From Scedosporium boydii (taxonomy: Eukaryota > Ascomycota > Sordariomycetes > Microascales > Microascaceae), in contig NJFT01000041.1 in the NCBI GenBank assembly GCA_002221725.1, positions 124,001-188,000 on the forward strand: 64,000 nucleotides of DNA, in the 5' to 3' direction. The notes beneath the pieces are model-generated. The model saw only the letters and a list, made by a program, of their open reading frames with translations, was not told where the DNA came from and searched no databases. Below, in pieces: positions 53,831-64,000 of the stretch (the first letter of the stretch is position 1; each line of letters starts with the position of its first letter). A program made the translations under genes and the position numbers.

Positions 53831-56800
53831 CTAACTGTCGAACACGCCCTCGCCAACATCCACCCTTCCCACACTCCAGATCTCCTTCTCGTCCTCAACC
53901 TCATCGTTAGACAAACCGAGACCACCTTGGCCACCCTCTGCTTCTCTCCGCTCCCTAGCCTGCGCTCCAAGCCTCAGAGTAACTCGCTTGAAGTAGTCCT
54001 GCATGCTGCGCTTCGTATTTGGAGGAAGTTGATCACCCGGCCCGGCCATGAATTTGTCAAAGATCTTGCTCTCCTCGTCGACGACGCTGAACATGGCAAC
54101 GAAAGCCGCCTCAGCGGAGAGCTTGACTGGGATCACCGTGTCACGCACACTGGCGAAAATAGGTGGTGCGAGCAGAGGCGTATGGGGTCGGACGATGTCA
54201 ATGTTAACCCTGCTCAGGGTTCGGATGAGTACTAGTGCAAGTCGCCGAGAGTCGCTGGGGTTTCCGGGAGGAATAATCTCAGCGAGCGTGTCAAATATCT
54301 GCTTCGTAGTCTCGAAGGGCTTGGAAGAATCGTGTAGCAGATATTTTCCGGTAGCAAGCACGCTGTTTTCGGCAATAAAATTCTATTTCATGGTTAACTT
54401 CGTGTTCGCAACGTTTCCGTGATCTATCTTATAAGCACTTACGATCTTGTTCTTCATACCGCGGCAGAGGAGTTCCGGTAGATCCTCAGCCATAGGACCG
54501 TTGAGCAGGATGTCGGGGGACTCGAGCAGGACTGCATTGAGACCAAGCATAGATGAATTGCTGAAGTTGCCGGTCATGACTCTATTCTTGATCAAGGCGT
54601 TGGCTGCCTCCTCGGGCACATTCTTAATGAGAGCACCGAGGAGCTTCGCGTTGGTGACGGTCATGGCGTCATCCCTCTCATCAGTTTCCATATCGATGAG
54701 CGACAGGACGGCAGTCCGTGATGCCTCGCCCATGTTAGCGCCGGCTTTGCTGATAACCTCGTATAGGGCCTTCAGCATTGCCGTCTTGACTCCAGGATCC
54801 GACGTCTTGCAGCCAGTTACCAGCTCTGCAATTAAGGGATCGATACGCGGTGTATACTTGATCAGCGTGCCCAAGGCCTTAGCCGCGCGGGACCGTAGAG
54901 CCTCGCTCGAAGGATCCGCGAGGGACTTGGCGAACGTCCGCTGGAGCTGGGGCAAGAAGGGCTTGAGAGCCAGAGGTATCTTCTCAAGGAGGTTATTCAA
55001 GGCTAGCAGAACAGCTTCTTTGACTTCCGTTGATCGTTCCGACACCACACGAATAAGCGGACCGGTGATCTGGGTCACGAAGGGCTTGAGCGACGCCTCG
55101 CTTGTGCGATCAATGATATCCGACAAGCCCAAAGCAGACTGAGTCCTCTGGTCGGCCGTACCGTACATGAGACCCTGCAAAAAGATCGGAAGGATGGCAT
55201 TGATACCCTTGGGGAGCTCGAAGCCGCGCAGGTTTGCGCCTGGAACGCCGACCAGCTGTAGAGTAACACGGGTCGAGGGCGCGAGATTCTCCATCTCTTC
55301 CTTCTTTAGCTTCTTGGTGAATTGACTTAGGGCAGCCCAGGCGGCCTTCACTACATCCAGGTCTCCATCATCGAACGCGCTGAGAAGTGCACGAATGATG
55401 TCTTGGTTATACCTGGAATAGTCGATCTCCGCAACTTCGAAGAACCGGCCGAGATGGTAGGCTGCAGCGGCCCGGCGACGATGATCATCATGTTTGATAA
55501 GTTGGAGCATGACATTCATAACAGTATGGAGACCTTCGTTTTCATCGATCGACAAGAGCACCGTATCAAAGGACTCATCAAGCTCTTGCTTAAGAGTCTC
55601 GTCCGTGCATGTGACAATGTTGTCCAAGAGGGAGTTGATGATATGGGGCATGCGGCGATTCATCGCAGGACCAGCAACGCGGGAGAGAGACCCGAGCGCC
55701 TTGGCATTGAAAGAAGAGATCGGTGGTGTGATGAGGGTAGGGATAAGGTTCGGCAGGATGATGTTTGATCGAGTGGACTCCGTGAGAAGGGTAAGGAGAG
55801 CTGATAAGGCATTGCCTGCAGCCTCCTCGGATCGGAGGAGATTGAGGAGGTATGGAAGTACTTGATCAACGGCCCGCTTGCCGATAATTTGCTGTAGAGA
55901 GTCGAAGGCCTCCGCAGCTGCTTCACGAACGTCGTCATCGGAATCTGTGAGAGCGGTCCGAACGACAGAAACGAGGGTCTTCTCATGGTCTTCGAGGGCT
56001 TCTTCGCTAGCTGACGAGATAAGCTCCTTGAGGGCGAGGCAGATACCCTGCTTGGCGTCAACGTCCGTGGTCTGGAGGCCCTCTTCGAGGGTAGGCAAGA
56101 CCGTCGACAGGACGTTATCTCCAGCTCGGCGAATGAGTTCACCAAAGGCATTGCTGGCAATGACTTTGTGTTCCATGTTAGAACTACCGAGACGGCGAAT
56201 GAGCAGTTGTGTGAGGGTCGGAACGAGCTCCTTGAGCGTCCGGGGACTTGGAACAAGAACCTTCCAGACCGAGATCGCAGCTGCTCGTACGATACCAGCA
56301 GTGTCGCACCTGCACACGTAGAGAGCAGAAAGAATCTTGTTCCGCTTCTCAACACCAAGGACTTCCTTGAGCGATGCTCCCGCGTCTCTTGCCTTCTCCA
56401 TGAGGGACTCCTCGCCTTCACCTTCAGCCTCAGCCTCTTCTGCGTCCTTAGCGCTAATACCAGTGAGGTTGAACAGGAGATCTCCGACAAGCTCCACGGA
56501 ACTCAACCGAATGCGGTAACTATCATCGGCCAAGCCACGTTCGAGCTCTGGGAGGAGCAAATCGACCGCCTTCATTGCAAAATTTTTAACTAGGAGTCGA
56601 CCAGCTCGAAGGGATGTCTCACGAATGGACTCGACATCATCCGCTAGGCCAGCAAGAATAGGAGGAATAATTCTTCCAAGATAGTTGGCGAAGCTGTTGC
56701 CGAAGCATACCGGCAGGAAAATGAATAGAGACATGAATCCTTCTCGGACGGCTGGCTTCGAAGACTCGACGTTCTGGAGAATCGTAGGCAGGGTTTCCTC

Positions 56801-59800
56801 CAACCGTGAAGTGCCAAGGCCGGCAAGAACCTCGCTGAGAGCCTGCGCCGAACCAAGGCGATCGCCCGCACCGGTATCCGACTTGAGGGTTTGCATGAGA
56901 CCAGGGATGAGATCCGGAAGTGCGTCCTCGCCAAGTTTCTCCACCAGGGATCCAAGAGCTCTGGAAGCCGTGGCGCGAGTGGTAGGAACAGGGTCCACAG
57001 CGGCCACCTTGAGACCCGCGACCAAGACAGGAAGGTGAATAATGAGATCCCTGCGCTCTGTGAGATGGGCCAGACTGCCAATAACCTGAGCAGCCTTCCG
57101 CTTTGTTCCGGATCGGCTGGCAAGACCACGTTGAAGGATACGCGTGACCAGAGCCAAGGAGGGCGCATCGAGATAATGTACGAATTGAACTTTGATGAGG
57201 GAGTCCAGCGCATCGTCTGTATATTTGGTGGGATCGCTGAGGGCCTTGAGCAAGATATCGACGATACCCTGTACTTCGGGGTTGGTGATGACTTCGCCGA
57301 ATCGCTTCAGTGACTTGTTTGCAGCCGCTCTGACTTCTTTGTGACTGTCGTTGAGGACGGCGGTCAATGGCGGAATAATCTCCGGCAGGCTCAATGACAA
57401 TTGTTGAGGATCGAGATAAGCCATAGCTCCCAAGAGATCGCAGGCACCCCTCTTGCTTCGCCACTGCTGGTCGTCTAATCCGGAGAGCAGTGTAGGAAGG
57501 ATCTTCTTGACACCATACGAGCTCAGCTTAGCAAAACAGGCCTTTGCTGCTTCCAGAGCTGCATCACGGACATTGGAATTGCCATCGGCAAATCCTGTAA
57601 GTAGCTGGGGGACGACCTCGATAACGTATGGCTCAAATATACGGCCAAGAATGACTGAGAGAAGCTCGTAAGAGAGAAGAGCCGACTCCCTCTGACTGGC
57701 ATCCTTCTTGTTTTCCATCGCTCCCTTGAGCGTGCTCATTATGCGGAATTCTCGGAGTGAGCCGATTCCCCTACCCCTGACAAGGCCGGCTAAACCGTAG
57801 GCTGCGCCGCGCTGGGCTGCGTACTTCTTGGCAGACAAAAGTGTTTCCAAAATCTCTGCAAAATAGCGAGAGGACTTTTGTCCGTATACGACCACAAGTG
57901 GTGGAAGGCACTCTGCAATGGCGTATTGGACAGTTTCCGAGGGAGTGCTGAGCGTGGCTATCAACCTGTCAATGACGACCGGCAGTTTGGAGTCACCTGG
58001 CTTGAGGTGACGAGCGAGCGCGCCATACATGATGACCACAGCTTCGTTGACGCGGTCAGATGCCTCCGTGTTCTTGTCTGGGCCTTCCAGTGTTTTCTCA
58101 AAGGCCTTCATCAGTCTCTCCAACATACCCTTGCCATGGATATTGATAATTTCGATGGCAGCTTCAAGCATCTCGGATCGGACGGAGGCATTCTGGTCTC
58201 CGAGTGGCCCTTGCTGGATGAGGAAGTCGAATAAGGGATCGAGTTGGGTTCTCGTGAGGTGAGGGGCGAGTTCCTTCAGCGCTCGACCAATACCGTGACG
58301 AGCCTCCCACGGGTCAGAGAGGTCCATCTTCTTGGGCATGCCGTATTCGTCAAGTTTCTGAACTCTCGGCTTGGCGAGCTCTACATAAGCCGCCTCGAGC
58401 TTCTCTAGAACTTTGTCCAAAGTGGAGGCGTGGGCGCCCACCGCCTCTGCGAGAGATCTCGCCGTGGACCTGCGCAACTGAGCATCCTTGCTTTCGAGGT
58501 AAGGAAGCATTCGGAATGGAACATCTGGAGAGATGGAAAATCCACTCTCTTCCCAAATTTCCTGGCCAAGAGTACGATTTTCAGGTTCGTCGTCATGGGC
58601 GGCGATCCATATCTCGTTCGAGAAAGATAGTTCGCTCATATCAACCTCAGAACTTATAGACTGCAGGACAGCTGTCCGGACGGAGTCCTGCGGGACAATT
58701 GCTCCCTTGGCTAGAACCTCAATCTCATCAGTGGTCATGCTTGGCGCTACACACCGACAGATATCAGCGAAGCAGTCCTTAATGGCCTTGTAGTGCTGAG
58801 AGTATTGCTGCATGGAATTGATGAGGGTCTCCAGTATATCGGATCTGGGGACAGCCTCCTCTGCACAAACGTCCGAATGGAACGCCAAAACCTCGACGGC
58901 GAGGACTAACTGAGCGTCCCGGTCATCTTCTGTCTTGCCAGCCCCACCGGTGTGAAGTACGTTGAGCAAGAGGGGAACCATATAAATGAATGAGACTGCG
59001 TCAAAGGGGCGCTGCTCTCCAGCAAATCGTAGTCGGTACAATACACGAGTTATTAAGTCGTCGAGTGGCTCTTGTGTAAGTTCTTCGGGAAGTGACAGAA
59101 CGCCCTTTGCACGAAGAGTTGCAGCGCCGATAGAGACGCGAGTGGGACCGAGGCGGCTTGAAACCCTGTCGGAGCAGGAGATGAATGCCTTCGGGGCAGA
59201 ATCCCCAGTAATTAGACAAGCGCCGGCGTCGATGACAGAAAGCAGGGACTTCACCGCTGGCTGAATCCACATTATATCTTCGGTAGGAGGTCCAGTTGCG
59301 AGACTCCGGATTATACCGATGCCCCGGTCTAATTTGGCAGCGGTGGCGCGCACGGATTCGCGGATGCTAGCTTCTTTCTTCAGCTGAGCATTTACCTTGG
59401 CAGTCTCTTCGGCAGTCAGTTTCTTCTGCTGACCCTTCTTTTCTGCCAGCTGGGCCCTCAGTTCCTCTTCCCACTTCATAATATCGTAATCTTTTGCGTT
59501 TTTGTCGGGCACGGTCTTTTTCTTGTTGGCAAGAACATCGATGAAAGTAGTCCCTTCAGGAGTCTTGAAAATTGCAGCCTCGACAGGGCCAATGTTTTCG
59601 AGACGAGACGGGTCTAGATCATCCCCAATCAAGGATATTATACGCGAAGTCATTGTGGCTGGAGACACGAATGCCAATTCGGCAGCGGCCTTGCAAGCAG
59701 CATCCCTCACCTTCGCAACCTAGTTCGGGGCGACACCCTTAATGTCAGCTGAGAGATATCCAAGTCACATGGGTGTCGTCAAAGTTGTTGTGAAGTACGT

Positions 59801-62130
59801 TACCTGTTGTTCACCAGAAGCAGCGGCCATCATGTGGTTGATTAGGGAGTCTTCGTATTTCCTGGAAAGCTCACCGGGATCCCTCTCGGCCTTAAGACAG
59901 AGGTCTATCCATCCGGCGCCGCCAACCAACTCAGTTCGGCCAAGGACAACCAGTGAGCATAGTTGCTCATCCAATTCCAGTATGCTAGTATCTTGGCCTG
60001 ATTCCTCGGCAGTGGCTCGATTTACGCATATGCTCCTCAGCACGGGGAATAAGGCATCGTTCTCAGATTTGCAAATGATAGGAACGCTTTCCTTATCAGC
60101 TATCTCGACGGATTTTATCCAGTCCCATAAAGCGTTGATCAAAAGCTTGGAAATTGCGTCTGGCTCGTGTCGATAGGCAGCCGAGATACGTTCCCTCGCC
60201 TCCCGGGTAACTCTGGGGCTGAGAGTCGATGAACAAGCGAGGAAGATAAGAGCTTCTGCCCAGGCGAGGGCAGCGGGAGGTGCCATGGCCTGGCGAGACT
60301 CAGCGGGAATCGACAGAAGCGTCCGACAAAGCCAAACGTACTCGTCTTCAATGGTCAATTTGCTAAAGATACGGGGATTGAGGAGGAAGGAGGGTTTAGG
60401 CTCCAACGAGAGGCATTGCTTCGAAAGAGAGACTTTGGAGAGGGCAGTCTTGACCGCACCGCTGTTGAGCTTAGCCAGTAAAAGGGGCACAAGACCGGCA
60501 AAAACGTAACCGCCAATGGTGAGGCCGCTCTGGGAGGTTGCAAGAGGGTTGGCGATGACCTCATTATAAGAATCCAGCAGTTTTGGTACTGTCGCCTCAG
60601 CGAAGGGGGCAATAGATTTTGTCAACGCATCGTCGTCTAAGGCTGCTGCTAATATTTGGCCGGTTTTCAAGATCCAAATCCTGCGATTTGGGATCTTCTT
60701 ATCAGCTAGGCCCTTTACGAAGGCCTCCGTCACAGGTTTAGCGATGTCGAGAGAGAGCTGAAGACAGCAGCTGACAAGTGTCGAAGTTTCCGCCTGTAGA
60801 CAGGCTTCGTTGCCCTCTTTTGGCGCGATCAAGGCGAGGCCAGAAGCAACTTGCTCAGCTTTAGGATTAGAAACGGGCGCTTTCTCCAGAAGTTGCGCAT
60901 GTAGGAGCCTCTGGTCGACTGAAGCCAATTTTCCAGACTTTAGGGGGCCCAGAATCTCGTCAACGGCCGCGTCGAGCGAGGGCGACGCTTTCGTCCGGGA
61001 TGAGATCGCGGCGAAAGAGGCATATACCCCTGCCCTTACGGCGGCGTTGGAGGATTTAGCGCTCGAGAGAATTGGCTTCAAGAGGTTCTTCGCTAGAATC
61101 TCGGTCAGGTCAAAAGACTTGGGCAGTGAGCTAACAAGAGGCACGATGACGTTGCAGAGCACAACTTCGGGCGCCCGTAGAAGACCCTTTTCTAAAGCGG
61201 GGACGATCTCTGCTTTGAATTCATCGAGAGACGAAAAGTCCGAGAAGTAGTCCGAAAAGGCACCAGCAATATGTTCAGGGACTGAGGTTCGCGAATTTAC
61301 AACTTCTCTAGAGTAGAAGGTGGTGTATTGACTCTTTAGCTTCTCGAGAACTGGTTTGGCCGTGGGAATGCGCGATGATACACCGGCGATGATGCCTAGA
61401 AATGGACCATTGCGTGCGACGGGCTGACTTCCCTTCGCCGCTAGTTGAGTAACTGCATTGGTGAGGGCTTGGTCGCCGGCAGGGCCGTCTTGAGAAAGCA
61501 ACTTCCGAAGACCACGTCTGGTAATAACCGTAGCAGAATGCGATACACCAGGCTTAGCGGAGGGACCGAGACACTTTTCCAGCACGAGGGCATGGCCCTG
61601 AAGGATCTGAGAGCCGAACTTATTCCACTGGGGCGTGCCGGCGAGATGCTGGGTAAGAAGACTGCACCACTCGACAAGGACGAAGGCAGTTGTGGGGGCA
61701 AGACCAGGTCTTTGGCACTCTTGAACGACGGCGGTGACAAATGGGGAGAATAGATCGGGGTTGAGTCCGCTTTCTATTATGGACACGAGACAAGTTTGGA
61801 CTGCTCGCCTCGAGGGGCGATCGTGGTAAGCTTCGTGGGTCCAGAAGAGGACTTTGAGAAGAGGGGTGATGGTGGCGGGGGGGAGGTCTGTTGTCGCGAG
61901 TGCTGTTAGCATCACTTATCCCCAAGCGGCGAAGACTCTTCGAGGGACTCCCCAGGGGACTCGGGCGGTGACCCGAGATATGCGAGTTCGGAATCGGTAC
62001 CTTTTTGGGCTATCTTCTCGTCGATTACGCGTAGCTGAGCTTGGCGAGCCGTCGTCGAAGAGGACATCAACGCGGCCTTTGCGGCAGGGAAATCGAAGGC
62101 CACAGGGCCATCCGTCGTAGTTTCGGTCAT
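53831..62130 (-). CDS. GCN1: GCN1, translational activator of the Gcn2 kinase
   Basis: Giant HEAT-repeat protein that binds collided ribosomes and passes the uncharged-tRNA signal to Gcn2, switching on general amino acid control. Exons are 62130-62001, 61887-59804, 59719-54443 and 54382-53831, giving 2680 residues, essentially the family size. HEAT-like helical repeats run throughout, for example LLSGLDDQQWRSKRGACDLLGAMAYL, VGSLAHL-type segments, and REAAAEAFDSLQQIIGKRAV in the RWD-binding C-terminal half. The central EF3-like region is covered by the large exon. The first intron was placed by phase: donor GTACCG at 62000, branch point TGCTAAC and acceptor CAACAG. That donor is weak, so the first ~45 residues are less certain. 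It is transcribed divergently from the helicase gene. Confidence 0.95.
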
Positions 62131-63675
62131 GGCTCCAACGGCGCTCGAACGTCAATCTACTCGAGCGGATTGGAGGGAAACGGCGGTTGGGGGAAAGGTA
62201 GCTTCGATTAGGCAGGATCGAATCTAGGCATCTGGGGCGGGCTAAAGGAAGGATGCCAACCCGGTAGGGCGCATTGAAAGCTTGGGGGTCGCTGGATGCA
62301 ATTGAGTCGTGACCCCGAACTTGCTAGCGAGTGAAGAGTTCAGCCAGGTTTGGCTTGGTGGTTAGGATTGATCGCGTTTACTCGAAATGACAGAGGGGCT
62401 CGAAGCTATGGAAGGACGAAATTGTTAAAAAAAAAAAAAAGACATTTAAGCACCAAGACGAGAGAGGCAGGCGCCAAGTACATCGGGATGTGACAGGCGA
62501 CACGCTACAGGCAGGGATGTCTTAAGTCAAAAGTTTCGCCGATTTATGAGCAGGACATTTTACACAACGGCTGCAATGCTTCTAGAAGCACAGGGCAAAT
62601 AACATTGAAGACTACGCTAGGAGCCGGGTCCGAGACTCACCAAGATCTCCGTCTATGATGGTCAAAAACAAAACCCAAGGGAGGAGGGGAGTTTATACTG
62701 AGGTACCAGAGACTGTACTTCGTACGTGTATTGATGATGTACACTGACTGGGCTGATGAGAAAAAAAAGTGACAACTTTGAATATCAAAGTGTGTGTTGA
62801 ATAAAAAGTTGTGTGTGGATCTGTGACTAAGAATGAGTCAAGGAGGGGCATGGTGGGGTTATGGCCTTGGCGAATCATAGTGGTCAGGTCCCTCCATTGC
62901 AGCTGTTGCCAGCTAAGGACGAGGTTTGTTGCACCTGGCACCCCACATCAGTCCCAAGCGTTGAAGCATTCAGGCTTCCATTGCCTGTCCTGTCTACGAA
63001 GGACTTGTCGAGAAGACTCAAGCTCGTGCTGTTTGTACTAGTTTCTCCCATGGAATGTACCTCACCGATCCACTGCAGCCAATTGGTGGTTTTGACTGAG
63101 CAGAGACGCTCCAGACCCTCCTGACGAGGGTGTTGAACCCTCTGCTAGCACACATGCTTGGGATTCAGGTCCCATCAAATCGTTTGCGCCCTATTGATTG
63201 ATCCAGCACCCAGAGGATGGCCAACAAGAAGCCTTGGTGGAAGGGCAATAATACTACTAGTCGCCACAAAACCTTGTGCTCAATGCCATGGGATTTAGCG
63301 CCGGAGTGGAGCATCAACCACTAATTCGATCCGGGACTCGTGGTAAGAGCTGGCGAGAGGCTCAAGGCAACATTGAACGCTGAAAAACGTGGTTACGAGT
63401 GAAAACCGACCATCAGTTCTGAAGATTGTCCACTAGTTATCACGGGCCTAAAGAGATGTTTCGCCGCCATCTTGATCTTATTATCGTCGGTTCCCTTGGC
63501 CTATTTCCTCATCCTTAGCATCATCAAATATCTGCGGCCTGGCTCCTGTGGTTTCTCATCTAGTGTGTTTTGCCCCCACGCCCAGCAATCCAGACGTCAT
63601 CAAATTGGACCTTTTCCGGTCAACCTTTAATCAACACGCACCGGTCCAAGAACACAGGGCCAGGAGACATTTCCC
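62131..63675. other. Divergent promoter region, GCN1 / RNA helicase
   Basis: About 1.5 kb. It includes a 14-base A run at 62427-62440 and one GTACTTCGTAC palindrome at 62715-62725. Nothing coding is supported. Confidence 0.45.
62715..62725. repeat. GTACTTCGTAC palindrome-like element
   Basis: Intergenic copy of the recurring 11-base motif (reverse orientation of the one at 11723), in the GCN1/helicase divergent region. Confidence 0.7.
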
Positions 63676-64000
63676 ATGGCCCCGAATAAGAAAAAGAAGA
63701 AGCCCGCAGCGAATCCTGCGCGGGGGTTTGCCACAACTTCCATTGCGTCGAAGCCCCGCGTCGAACAGCCTGAGCCAGATGCCCCATCTTCAAAGGCAAC
63801 CCAGGTGAAGCCGGGTTCTGGGACGGCTTCTAATCAAATCCCTGGCACACCCTCAGCATCTGGCCAGGCGGGACTAGCGGCATCGGCAGCTCCCCAGAAG
63901 CCTGAGCTTACCCCCGAGGAGTTTGAAAGACAGCTTGAGGTGGCAGAACTTCAACTGCTCGTTGAGAAGCATGCGCCAAAGGTCAGGCGTGACGCCCAAC
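63676..64000 (+). CDS. Probable DExH-box RNA helicase (DHX29/YLR419W-like), 3' end outside the window
   Basis: The first 108 codons of a gene that is still open at the window end. The N-terminus reads MAPNKKKKKPAANPARGFATT, followed by a Pro/Ser/Ala-rich disordered stretch and LTPEEFERQLEVAELQLLVEKHA. This lysine-rich start, the NPARGFATTS block and the PEEFE...LQLLVEK helix are what I associate with fungal ATP-dependent RNA helicases of the YLR419W/Ucp12 type, related to mammalian DHX29, which acts in translation initiation. The helicase motifs themselves lie beyond the window, so the assignment rests on the N-terminus alone. Confidence 0.68.
   Translation, partial: MAPNKKKKKPAANPARGFATTSIASKPRVEQPEPDAPSSKATQVKPGSGTASNQIPGTPSASGQAGLAASAAPQKPELTPEEFERQLEVAELQLLVEKHAPKVRRDAQ

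Overview
The window is nuclear DNA of a filamentous ascomycete (Pezizomycotina). The genes are split by short introns of about 50-150 nt with GT...CTRAC...AG signals, intergenic DNA is rich in pyrimidine tracts, and the gene content (GH6 cellulase, Ecm33-like wall protein, Gcn1, RACK1) is fungal. I cannot name the species. All intron-exon structures were worked out by hand from splice signals, reading phase and family conservation; none has transcript support.

Layout. 1-8.5 kb: the 3' part of a DDHD-domain phospholipase (+), a small RING-like/ankyrin-like protein (-) and fimbrin (+). 8.8-15.4 kb: sterol O-acyltransferase (-), a 2.8 kb stretch with no convincing gene, and an Srp1-type SR splicing factor (+) with an unusually long first intron. 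17.5-26.8 kb: a mitochondrial APS/PAPS-type carrier (+), ribosomal protein eL18 (+), mitochondrial 2'-O-rRNA methyltransferase Mrm2 (-), an unidentified coiled-coil protein with an AT-hook-like motif (-) and the oligosaccharyltransferase subunit Ost3/Ost6 (+). 26.8-31.8 kb: five kilobases with no supportable gene, lying upstream of a secreted GH6 cellobiohydrolase (+, 31.8-33.2 kb). 33.7-42.4 kb: biotin synthase (-), an Ecm33-like GPI protein (+), RACK1/CPC-2 (-) and TFIID subunit TAF8 (-). 43.9-49 kb: a fused isochorismatase-like/AlkB-like protein (+) and mitochondrial serine hydroxymethyltransferase (-). 52-64 kb: ribosomal protein eL19 (-), the very large translational activator GCN1 (-) and the 5' end of a probable DExH RNA helicase (+) that runs off the window.

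How the genes work together. Most are unrelated housekeeping genes, but translation is over-represented: eL18, eL19, RACK1, GCN1, the helicase and Mrm2. RACK1 (CPC-2) and GCN1 both act in general amino acid control. The largest RACK1 intron carries a C/D-box snoRNA that I recognise as U24, the same host gene as in budding yeast.

The most unusual items are the isochorismatase/AlkB fusion, whose hydrolase half lacks the nucleophilic cysteine, the RACK1-intron U24 snoRNA, and a family of short palindromes built on GTACGAAGTAC that recurs in the intergenic DNA. I found no tRNA, 5S rRNA, CRISPR array or recognisable transposon.
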